Assembly: GCF_017876435.1 (NCBI RefSeq)
Contig: NZ_JAGIOA010000001.1
Coordinates: 992,001 to 1,056,000 of the forward strand
Source: Microbacterium phyllosphaerae
GTDB lineage: Bacteria > Actinomycetota > Actinomycetes > Actinomycetales > Microbacteriaceae
Length of the DNA: 64,000 nucleotides
Reading direction: 5' to 3'
Shown here one piece after another: positions 26,915 through 34,080 of this stretch (its first letter is position 1; each line of letters opens with the position of its first letter). The notes under the pieces were generated by a model that was not told the DNA's origin, ran no database searches, and was given only the letters and a program-made list of their open reading frames with translations. The position numbers and the translations under genes were made by a program.

Positions 26915-27781
26915 TCAGTCGGGTACGACCGAGGCCGGATGCCGACGGATCGTCGCGCTGACGAGAGCGGCGACCGCGCAGAGGCCGGCGGCCGCGAACC
27001 AGGCCACCGTGTACTGCCCGGTGTGGTCGCGCACCAGTCCGGCGAGGACCGACGCGATGCCGGCACCGATCTGGTGCGACGCGAACACCCAGCCGAACAC
27101 GAGTGGCCCGCGGTCGCCGAAGACCTCACGGCAGAGCGCGATGGTCGGCGGCACGGTGGCGACCCAGTCGAGGCCGTAGATCACGATGAAGACGACGATG
27201 CTCGGCTGCACCTCGGCTGACAGGAGGCTCGGCAGGAACAGCAGGCTCACCCCGCGCAGCGCGTAGTACGCGGCGAGCAGGATGCGGGGATTCACCCGGT
27301 CGGTCAGCCAGCCCGAGACCAGGCCTCGCCGCGTCGCGAACCACGTGTCGGTGATGGTCGCCGCGAACACCAGTGCCATCGACCCGGTGCCGAGACCGAT
27401 CAGCACGCCCCACGTCAGGATGAGCTGTGCCGGGGTGGCGACGAAGACGCTCAGCGCGGCACCGGCTCCGATCACGAACAGTGCGGTGACGGTGACGGAC
27501 CGGATGCCGAAGCGCTGCATCAGGGCGGCTGCGAACGGTGCGGTGAGCCCAAACAGCAGCAGGTTGACGGTCACGGCGAGGGAGAGCTCGGCGGTGGTCC
27601 AGCCGAACTCGTCCTGCAGGGGCAGCATGAGCACGCCCGGTGCGGCACGGAATCCGGCGGCACCGATCAGGGCGATCAGGGCGACGAGAGCGACGATCCA
27701 GGCCGGGTGGATTCGGCGCGGTCGCTGTCCGGGAGCTGTTGCGGACAACTCCGCAGGCTCGTCGACCGATTCGGCGGTCAT
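26915..27781 (-). CDS. MFS transporter with apparent in-frame internal deletion
   Basis: The open frame encodes only 288 residues, whereas this MFS subgroup has about 400-430. Helices 1-4 are intact (RAAPGVLMLPLQDEFGWTTAELS, motif-A-like FAAALMQRFGIRS, TDTWFATRRGLVSG). The sequence then jumps directly to WLTDRVNPRILL, which normally follows helix 8, and ends with helices 9-12. Roughly helices 5-8 are missing, with no stop or frameshift. The gene is translationally coupled to HxlR (start 27781, upstream stop at 27778). It is probably non-functional as a transporter, although a shortened product could exist. Confidence 0.75.
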   Translation of the reverse strand: MTAESVDEPAELSATAPGQRPRRIHPAWIVALVALIALIGAAGFRAAPGVLMLPLQDEFGWTTAELSLAVTVNLLLFGLTAPFAAALMQRFGIRSVTVTALFVIGAGAALSVFVATPAQLILTWGVLIGLGTGSMALVFAATITDTWFATRRGLVSGWLTDRVNPRILLAAYYALRGVSLLFLPSLLSAEVQPSIVVFIVIYGLDWVATVPPTIALCREVFGDRGPLVFGWVFASHQIGAGIASVLAGLVRDHTGQYTVAWFAAAGLCAVAALVSATIRRHPASVVPD

Positions 27782-28242
27782 GCCGCGCTGCCGGTGATGA
27801 GGTCGAACGGCTCGCCGCCCATGCTTCGCCGCGACCAGCGGGTGCTGTCGGCATCGAGGGGTGCGGCGCACTGCGAGCACCAGTCGGAGGATGCCGCGAC
27901 CTCGCCGCAGCGTGCGCAGCTGACCGTGAGTCCCCAGGGCCCGTCGGGGTCGGTCATGCGCGAGAACCGCGCGTGGGCGTGCAGGATCGGCAGGGTCTCG
28001 CGGCCGGCGTGGGTGAGACGGTAACCGGGGTCGCCCTGCGCGACGAGGCCGGCCTCGGTCATCGACGCGAGGCGTCGAGCGAGCACGGAGTCGGCGGCTC
28101 CGGTGGCATCCCGCAGCTGATCGAAGCGCGTGCGGCCCGAGAACATCTCGCGCAGGATCAGCAGCACCCACGGGTCGGCGAGCACATCGGCGGCGCGGGC
28201 GATCGGACACGTGGCGGTCGACCAGTCTGAGCGGAGCGGCAT
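27778..28242 (-). CDS. HxlR-type regulator with C-terminal zinc ribbon
   Basis: A 154-residue protein. The HxlR winged helix (about 8-95; CPIARAADVLADPWVLLILREMFSGRTRF) keeps the redox-type Cys at C12. A short C-terminal extension carries two CxxC pairs (C109/C112 and C122/C125), likely a zinc ribbon. It is cotranscribed with the MFS gene. A perfect palindrome overlaps its leaderless promoter, indicating autoregulation. Confidence 0.88.
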   Translation of the reverse strand: MPLRSDWSTATCPIARAADVLADPWVLLILREMFSGRTRFDQLRDATGAADSVLARRLASMTEAGLVAQGDPGYRLTHAGRETLPILHAHARFSRMTDPDGPWGLTVSCARCGEVAASSDWCSQCAAPLDADSTRWSRRSMGGEPFDLITGSAA

Positions 28243-28248
28243 CCGTCA

Positions 28249-28277
28249 ACTTTCTTGAAGAAAGTCGGCAGAGTCAA
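28249..28277 (-). promoter_or_regulatory. HxlR promoter and operator
   Basis: On the minus strand, TTGACT (28272-28277) -N17- GAAAGT (28249-28254) ends 6 nt before the ATG at 28242. The perfect palindrome ACTTTCTT-G-AAGAAAGT (28249-28265) covers the -10 box and spacer, an ideal autorepressor site. Confidence 0.75.
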
Positions 28278-28355
28278 GAGTTGTCGAAGGGTATGGCGGA
28301 ATCCCTGCTCGAATCGGCAGGAATGCGACGAGCCTGAGGGCTCCGACGACCAGGA

Positions 28356-29633
28356 CTACTCCGCGACGCGGGCCGCGATGTCGGTGCGGAAGTGCGAACC
28401 GTCGAGGCGGATGCGGCCGATCGCCTCGTAGGCGCGGTCGCGAGCGGTGCGGAAATCGGATGCCACGGCGACGACGTTCAGTACACGGCCGCCCGTCGCG
28501 ACGAGGGATCCACCGGGGGCGTCAGGGCTCGCGGTCGCGGCGTGCACGAGACGGACGCCCTCGACCGCCGCGGCGTCGGCGAGGCCCTCGATGGGACGAC
28601 CGGTCTGCGGGGCCTCGGGGTACCCCTCGCTCGCAAGCACGACGGTGATCGCGACGTCGTCGCTGAAGACCGGCTCCGGCTGATCTTCGAGAGTGCCGGA
28701 TGCCGCGGCGAGCAGCAGCTCCGAGAGCGGCGTCACGAGACGCGGCAGCACGATCTGGGTCTCGGGGTCGCCGAAGCGAGCGTTGAACTCGATCACGCGC
28801 ACGCCGGCGGGCGTGAGGATGAGGCCGGCGTAGAGCAGGCCGATGAACGGCGTGCCCTCGCTGTCGAGCTGGCGGATGACGGGGAGCGCCACGTCGCGCG
28901 TGACCTCCTCGACGAAGGCCTGCTCGCTGCCGAACTGGTCTGCGAGCCAGGGCAGCGGCGAGTACGCGCCCATGCCGCCGGTGTTCGGACCCTCGTCGCC
29001 GTCGAGTGCGCGCTTGAAGTCCTGCGCGGGGCTGAGGGCGCGCACGGTGTCGCCGTCGCTGAGGAAGAACAGCGACACCTCGGGGCCCGAGAGGAACTCC
29101 TCGATCAGCACCGGGCCGGACGGCAGGTAGTGCGCGGCGTGGGCGAGGGCGTCGCTGCGCTCGGACGTCACGATGACGCCCTTGCCCGCTGCGAGCCCGT
29201 CGGCCTTGACCACGTACGGCGCACCGAGGTCGTCGAACGCGGCCTCGACCTCGGCGGTGGTGGTGGCGCGCACCGCGCGACCGGTGGGCACGCCCGCGGC
29301 ATCCATGATCCGCTTCGCGAACGACTTGGATCCCTCGAGCTGCGCGGCGGCCTTGCCGGGGCCGAATACCGGGATGCCGTGCGCACGCAGCACATCGGCG
29401 ACTCCCGCGACCAGCGGCGCCTCGGGGCCGACGACCACGAGGTCGATGGCGTGCTCGTTCGCGAACGCGGTCACCGCGGCGCCGTCGAGCATGTCGACCG
29501 AGACGGGGGTCGCATCCTGCGCGATACCGGCGTTGCCGGGGGCGACGAAGATCTCGTGCTCCGCCTTCTCTGCTCGCAGAGCGAGGATGATCGCGTGCTC
29601 ACGGGCACCGGAACCGAGGACGAGAATCTTCAC
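28356..29633 (-). CDS. purD: Phosphoribosylamine-glycine ligase
   Basis: ATP-grasp enzyme joining phosphoribosylamine and glycine to GAR in purine synthesis. The 425-residue length is normal. Diagnostic segments are MKILVLGSGAREHAI, PYVVKADGLAAGKGVIV, NTGGMGAYSPLPW and EFNARFGDPETQ. TAGTCT (29640-29645, minus strand) lies 6 nt before the GTG, so the mRNA is probably leaderless. It is not adjacent to other pur genes. Confidence 0.97.
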   Translation of the reverse strand: MKILVLGSGAREHAIILALRAEKAEHEIFVAPGNAGIAQDATPVSVDMLDGAAVTAFANEHAIDLVVVGPEAPLVAGVADVLRAHGIPVFGPGKAAAQLEGSKSFAKRIMDAAGVPTGRAVRATTTAEVEAAFDDLGAPYVVKADGLAAGKGVIVTSERSDALAHAAHYLPSGPVLIEEFLSGPEVSLFFLSDGDTVRALSPAQDFKRALDGDEGPNTGGMGAYSPLPWLADQFGSEQAFVEEVTRDVALPVIRQLDSEGTPFIGLLYAGLILTPAGVRVIEFNARFGDPETQIVLPRLVTPLSELLLAAASGTLEDQPEPVFSDDVAITVVLASEGYPEAPQTGRPIEGLADAAAVEGVRLVHAATASPDAPGGSLVATGGRVLNVVAVASDFRTARDRAYEAIGRIRLDGSHFRTDIAARVAE

Positions 29634-29694
29634 CCGTCCAGACTACCGAGGCGGGCGCGCGGGTTTCGGCGGGTTGCGTTCCGCCCGCACAGGC

Positions 29695-30375
29695 TCAGAG
29701 TTCGATCGGGCGCTCGATCGACGGATCCCAGTCCGAGGTCCAGCCGGTCGCGTCGAACAGGGCGTCGAGCACCATCGCGGTGAACCCCCACACGATCGTG
29801 CCGTCGACGTCGAACGCGGGGCCGCGCCAGGTGCGCCCCATGCGGTGGATCGTCGAGGTGAACCGGGTCTCCGGGTCGAGCAGCTGCGCGACCGGAACCC
29901 GGAACACGTCGACCGTCTCGGCGTGGTCGACGGCCGCGACGCGCGAGGGGGAGCGCCACCAGGCGAGCACCGGGGTGACCAGGTGGTTGCTCGCGGCGAG
30001 GGGGATCTCGGGCAGGGTGGCCAAGACCTCGACACCTGAGGGGTCGAGTCCGGTCTCCTCCTCGGCTTCGCGCAGGGCGGTGGCGACGGAGTCGTCGTCC
30101 GCGGGCTCCACTCGGCCGCCGGGGAACGACACCTGTCCCGGATGCGACGACAGGGTCGCTGCGCGGCGCTGCAGCAGCACATCGAGGTCGGCCGCGACGG
30201 TCGCCTCGTCGCTCTGAGCCGGAATGCTGTCGAGCCGGCCGAACAGCACGAGCACGGATGCCGGATGGGCGGTGCCCACGACGGGCGGGAACGGCCTCGC
30301 CCAGGCCTCGTGCCGCTGCGTCGCCGCGAGCAGCTCGGCTCTCGCGCCGTGCAGGGTATCGGGATTCTGGCTCAT
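29695..30375 (-). CDS. Nudix hydrolase, CoA pyrophosphatase-like
   Basis: A 226-residue predicted diphosphatase. The Nudix box G-x5-E-x7-REUxEExGU is intact (GGRVEPADDDSVATALREAEEETGL), preceded by LSSHPGQVSFPGG, the UPF0035 signature of CoA diphosphatases such as NudL. It likely cleaves CoA or acyl-CoA to 3',5'-ADP and phosphopantetheine. TAGGCT (30383-30388, minus strand) lies 7 nt before the ATG. Its 3' end is 61 bp from the purD start. Confidence 0.9.
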   Translation of the reverse strand: MSQNPDTLHGARAELLAATQRHEAWARPFPPVVGTAHPASVLVLFGRLDSIPAQSDEATVAADLDVLLQRRAATLSSHPGQVSFPGGRVEPADDDSVATALREAEEETGLDPSGVEVLATLPEIPLAASNHLVTPVLAWWRSPSRVAAVDHAETVDVFRVPVAQLLDPETRFTSTIHRMGRTWRGPAFDVDGTIVWGFTAMVLDALFDATGWTSDWDPSIERPIEL

Positions 30376-30460
30376 CGCCTCGAGCCTATGCCCGTGCAGA
30401 GTCGTGAGGGCGGACGGCTCGGGGCGGTGCCTTCCGATGAGCCGGGCGTAGCCTGATCCC

Positions 30461-30832
30461 ATGCCCTCCAGGAAGATCGACATCATCGACGGACGCGCGG
30501 CCCTCGATGCGGTGCGGCGAGCGGATGCCGCCGGCGAGAAGCCGCAGCGCACCGATCTCGCGACCGCCGTGCGGTACCTGCTGCAGCTGCTCGACGAGAA
30601 GGCCCCGGGCAACAGCGTCGAGGTGCGGGTGCCGCCGTTCGGCGCGGTGCAGGTGATCCAGGGGCCTCGGCACACGCGGGGGACCCCGCCGAACGTCGTC
30701 GAGATGGACGCAGCGACCTGGATCGCCGTCTCCACGGGCACGGAGCACTGGTCGGATGCCGCGGCATCCGGTCGTATCAGTGCCTCGGGCACGCGCGCCG
30801 ACCTCTCCGACGTGCTGCCGCTGCGCCCCTGA
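30461..30832 (+). CDS. Actinobacterial SCP-like (sterol carrier family) protein
   Basis: A 123-residue soluble protein. The order ATAVRYLLQLLDEKAPGNSVEVRVPPFGAVQ, then HTRGTPPNVVEMDAATWIAVSTG, matches the small bacterial SCP-2-like proteins conserved across actinobacteria. Lipid binding is inferred from the fold family; no function is proven. TAGCCT (30449-30454) lies exactly 6 nt before the ATG (leaderless). Confidence 0.82.
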   Translation: MPSRKIDIIDGRAALDAVRRADAAGEKPQRTDLATAVRYLLQLLDEKAPGNSVEVRVPPFGAVQVIQGPRHTRGTPPNVVEMDAATWIAVSTGTEHWSDAAASGRISASGTRADLSDVLPLRP

Positions 30833-30838
30833 CCGGCC

Positions 30839-30897
30839 TTCGAGTCGCGCACTTTGCAACTTCCGACGTCTGGAAATTGCAAAGTGCGCGATTCGAA
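30839..30897. terminator. Long palindrome between convergent genes
   Basis: The arms at 30839-30864 and 30872-30897 are complementary at 24 of 26 positions around a 7-nt loop. The core is GCGCACTTTGCAA. It sits between the SCP-like gene and hmuV and could terminate both; its unusual length and AT-containing core also suit a palindromic repeat element. Confidence 0.75.
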
Positions 30898-30931
30898 AGC
30901 GGCAGCAACGGCGGCTGCGGCAGCGACGGCG

Positions 30932-31726
30932 TCAGAGTCCGCGGCGAGCGACCACCAGCCGCACACCCGTCACCGGATGCGGGAACACGTCGACCGGCTG
31001 TCCGTAGACGGCCTCGATCCGCTCGGCCGTGAGCACGTCGGCGGCCGACCCCGTCGCGGCGACCCGGCCCTCCGACAGCAGCGTGACCCGGTCGGCATGG
31101 GCGAGCGCCGCGTTGAGGTCGTGCAGCACGATCGCGACGGCGATGCCCGCATCCGCTTGCCCGCGGATCAGCCGCATGACGTCTTCGTGGTGCTTCAGGT
31201 CGAGCGCGGCGGTCGGCTCGTCGAGCAGCAGGATGCCGGTGCTCTGCGCGATGACGCGGGCCAGTGCGACACGGGCGCGCTCTCCGCCGGACAGTGACGT
31301 CACCGCACGCGACGACAGTGACAGCACCTCGGTCGACGCCATCGCCGCGGACACGATCTCGTCGTCGTCATCGGCCGCGCCCGTGCGCGCCCACGGTGCC
31401 CGACCCATGCGCACGACCTGTTCGGCGCTGAACGGGAACGACACCGCATTCTCCTGCAGCAGCACCGCTCGGGCTCTCGCCATGTCCTGCGCGCGGATGC
31501 CGCCGATCGGCGCCCCATCGAGTGCGACCTCGCCGGATGACGGGCTCACCTCGCCCGCGAGCACGCCGAACAGCGTCGACTTGCCTGCGCCGTTGGGGCC
31601 GACCAGCGCGTGGATCTCGCCCGCCCTGACCTCGATCGATGCGTCGTCGAGGATCGCGCGCTCGCCGCCGACGAGCACGGTGACGCCGGTCGCCTGCAGT
31701 CGGACGGCGGTGTCGGCGACGCTCAT
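30932..31726 (-). CDS. hmuV: Heme ABC transporter ATP-binding protein
   Basis: A 264-residue FecE/HmuV-type ATPase. Walker A GPNGAGKS, the LSGGERARVALARV signature and Walker B ILLLDEPTAALD are intact, and VVRMGRAPW is typical of heme/siderophore ATPases. The ATG at 31726 (ATGA overlap with hmuU, GGAGG 6 nt upstream) is chosen over 31732. It completes the hmuTUV importer. Confidence 0.93.
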   Translation of the reverse strand: MSVADTAVRLQATGVTVLVGGERAILDDASIEVRAGEIHALVGPNGAGKSTLFGVLAGEVSPSSGEVALDGAPIGGIRAQDMARARAVLLQENAVSFPFSAEQVVRMGRAPWARTGAADDDDEIVSAAMASTEVLSLSSRAVTSLSGGERARVALARVIAQSTGILLLDEPTAALDLKHHEDVMRLIRGQADAGIAVAIVLHDLNAALAHADRVTLLSEGRVAATGSAADVLTAERIEAVYGQPVDVFPHPVTGVRLVVARRGL

Positions 31727-32796
31727 GCCCATCCTCCCGACCGACGCCGCGTGCGCACGAGCAGCCAGAGGAAGAACGGTCCGCCGACGAGCGAGGTGAT
31801 CATGCCGATGGGTAGATCGGCCAGCGGAACCGCCGTGCGGGCGACGAGGTCGGCGACCGCGATCAGCAGCGCGCCGCCGAACGCCGAGGCGATCATGAGC
31901 GGCAGATGCGCGGGGCCGATGATCATGCGCATCAGGTGCGGCACGACGAGACCCGCGAAGCCGATGATGCCGGCGAAGGCGACGGCGGCGCAGACCAGCA
32001 CCGCGACCGTGACGATCACGACCATGCGCAGCAGCTCTACGTTGACGCCGAGATGACGAGCGGTGCGCTCGCCGAGGGCGAAGAGGTCGAGCTGGGGCGA
32101 CACGACCAGCGCCACGACGATGCCGATCGCCACGAGCGGAGCGACCAGGGCGACGTTCGACCACAGCGCCCCGTTGAGCGAGCCGAGCTGCCAGAAGACG
32201 ATCTGCTCGCGCGTCGACGTCGTGCCGAGAAAGGTGAGGAAGGCCATGCCGGCGCCCGCGATCGCGTTGATCGCGATGCCCGTGAGGAGCAGGGTGACGA
32301 CCTCCGTTCGGCCACCCGAGCGACTGATGAAGTAGACCGCGAGCACGGCCACGAGCCCTCCGAGGAACGCGAATGCCGGGGTGGTCCACATACCGAATGA
32401 GGCGAGGCCGAGCGTGATGCTCGCGGCGGCGCCGAGCGCCGCGCCCGACGAGACACCCACGACACCGGCATCCGCCAGCGGGTTGCCGAAGATCGCCTGC
32501 ATGAGCACACCCGACACGGCGAGGGCCGCGCCGACGAGCAGTCCGAGTACGAGGCGGGGCAGGCGCAGGTTGTAGATCACGCCGTAGTCGGTCGCCTCGG
32601 TCGGGGCCCAGGCGGTGTCGATGCTGATGCCGCGCAGCAGCACCCCGATGAGGTCGGTCGGGGAGAGCGAATACTGTCCGCTCGTGATCGACACGATGCA
32701 GGTGACGAGGAGAGCGGCGAGCAGCCCGATGATGACGAGTGTGAAGCGCAACCCGCGGTGTCCCGAAGGCGTGCGGGTGACGACCTCGCCGCTCAC
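31723..32796 (-). CDS. hmuU: Heme ABC transporter permease (FecCD family)
   Basis: A 357-residue membrane protein with about 10 helices. The RLPRLVLGLLVGAALAVSGVLMQAIFGNPLADAGVVGVSSGA signature defines the FecCD/BtuC family. It overlaps both neighbours by 4 nt, so T, U and V are made together. Heme is favoured over a siderophore because of the divergent HtaA-type gene. Confidence 0.93.
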   Translation of the reverse strand: MSGEVVTRTPSGHRGLRFTLVIIGLLAALLVTCIVSITSGQYSLSPTDLIGVLLRGISIDTAWAPTEATDYGVIYNLRLPRLVLGLLVGAALAVSGVLMQAIFGNPLADAGVVGVSSGAALGAAASITLGLASFGMWTTPAFAFLGGLVAVLAVYFISRSGGRTEVVTLLLTGIAINAIAGAGMAFLTFLGTTSTREQIVFWQLGSLNGALWSNVALVAPLVAIGIVVALVVSPQLDLFALGERTARHLGVNVELLRMVVIVTVAVLVCAAVAFAGIIGFAGLVVPHLMRMIIGPAHLPLMIASAFGGALLIAVADLVARTAVPLADLPIGMITSLVGGPFFLWLLVRTRRRSGGWA

Positions 32797-33917
32797 TTCG
32801 CGGACTCGGATGTCGCGGACTCGGGGGCGTAGAGCGCGCGGGCGATCGCTCCGATCACGTCGGCCGAGCGGGGGCCGAAGCTGAGGATCTCACTGTCGGC
32901 CATGTCGATCACGCGACGGTTGGCGCCTGCCGGAGTCTCGGCGATCGCGGGGATGCGCTCGATCAGGCCGTCGATGCCGTCGACCGACTCGAGCCCGTCG
33001 GTCATCATCACGAGCACGTCGGGCTTCGCGGCGACGAGCGCCTCGGCGGTCATCGGCTTCATCCCCTCCCAGCCGATCTCGGCCGCGACGTCGACCCCTC
33101 CGACCGCGTCGATCAGAGAGTCGGCTCCCGAGTCCTCGCCGAAGATGTAGTAGATGTTCGCGTTGCCTCGCACGTAGAGGAACAGCATCCGTGCCCGGTC
33201 TGCGACATCCGTCGGCACGACCGCGGCGATCTCTGCCAGCGCGTCGTCGAGATCGGCGTCCAGGCGCTCGATCAGGGCGGCACCGCGCGAGGGCACGCCG
33301 AGGGCCGTGGCGATCTCGGTGACCAGCTCGTCGGTGGTGTCGAGGCGTCGGTCGCTCGAGATCACGACGATCGCGATGCCGGCATCGCGCAGCTGCTGAC
33401 GGATCTCCTTGGGGCCGATCGTGGTGTCGGTGAGGATGACGGTGGGGGCGAGTTCGAGGATCGCTTCCGCGTTCAGTGTGTGGCCCGACTTCGTGACCAC
33501 AGGCAGGTCTTCGGTGCCGGCGAACATCGTCGACGAGTCGCGCCCGACGACCTGGTCGCCGAGGCCGAGCGCGAAGACGGTCGAGGCGATGGTGCCCGAG
33601 ATGTCGATCGGCAGGATGCGGTCGACATCGGTGATCTCCACCTCGCGACCCTCGCTGTCGGTGACGGTCACGGGGAGCTCCGGCGCTGTGTCGTCGGTGA
33701 CGGGCTCGATCGCATGGCTCGAGAGGCAGGCCGTGGATCCGCCGGTCGCGCCGCGTACGTCGTCGACGAGGTCCAGATCGGCGAGGGGGACGGATGCCTG
33801 GGGGCAGGCGTCGACGGCGTCGGTCCGCTGTGGTGCGGCGGACGCCCCGGGGTCTGCGCACGCGGAGAGTCCGACGGCCAGAGCGGCAGCGAGAAGGAGG
33901 GCTGAAACGCGTCGCAT
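32793..33917 (-). CDS. hmuT: Heme-binding lipoprotein
   Basis: A 374-residue substrate-binding protein. The lipobox LSAC gives lipidated C20; a linker of about 70 residues precedes the two-lobed PeriBP-2 domain (VDRILPIDISGTIASTVFALGLGDQVVGRD, later EMLFLYVRGNANIYYIFGE-like core). In Corynebacterium, HmuT receives heme from HtaA and passes it to HmuUV. TAGCCT (33924-33929, minus strand) is 6 nt before the ATG, so the message is probably leaderless and its promoter lies inside a DtxR-type box. Confidence 0.92.
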   Translation of the reverse strand: MRRVSALLLAAALAVGLSACADPGASAAPQRTDAVDACPQASVPLADLDLVDDVRGATGGSTACLSSHAIEPVTDDTAPELPVTVTDSEGREVEITDVDRILPIDISGTIASTVFALGLGDQVVGRDSSTMFAGTEDLPVVTKSGHTLNAEAILELAPTVILTDTTIGPKEIRQQLRDAGIAIVVISSDRRLDTTDELVTEIATALGVPSRGAALIERLDADLDDALAEIAAVVPTDVADRARMLFLYVRGNANIYYIFGEDSGADSLIDAVGGVDVAAEIGWEGMKPMTAEALVAAKPDVLVMMTDGLESVDGIDGLIERIPAIAETPAGANRRVIDMADSEILSFGPRSADVIGAIARALYAPESATSESAK

Positions 33918-33935
33918 TAGGCAAGGCTATCCTAA
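33917..33935 (-). promoter_or_regulatory. DtxR/IdeR-type iron box at hmuT
   Basis: TTAGGCAAGGCTATCCTAA matches the DtxR/IdeR consensus (TTAGGTTAGGCTAACCTAA) at 16 of 19 positions. It covers the -10 box and reaches the start codon of hmuT, so iron-loaded repressor would block the promoter. Confidence 0.9.
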
Positions 33936-33984
33936 AACTTGACTGGACCTTGCGGCCGCCTCTAATCTCAGGAATGGAGCTTAC

Positions 33985-34003
33985 TTAGCTAAGCCTAACC
34001 AAC
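33985..34003 (+). promoter_or_regulatory. Second DtxR-type box before the HtaA-type gene
   Basis: TTAGCTAAGCCTAACCAAC matches the same consensus at 14 of 19 positions and also contains the palindrome CTTAGCTAAG (33984-33993). It lies about 80 bp before the htaA-type start, pointing to independent iron control of the divergent gene. Confidence 0.75.
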
Positions 34004-34080
34004 AATCACCCTCTCGCCCGACTGCATAGCGGCACCGCCGGCGCGCGCTCGTTCGCGTGCCCGCAGCCGTCTGGAGAATC

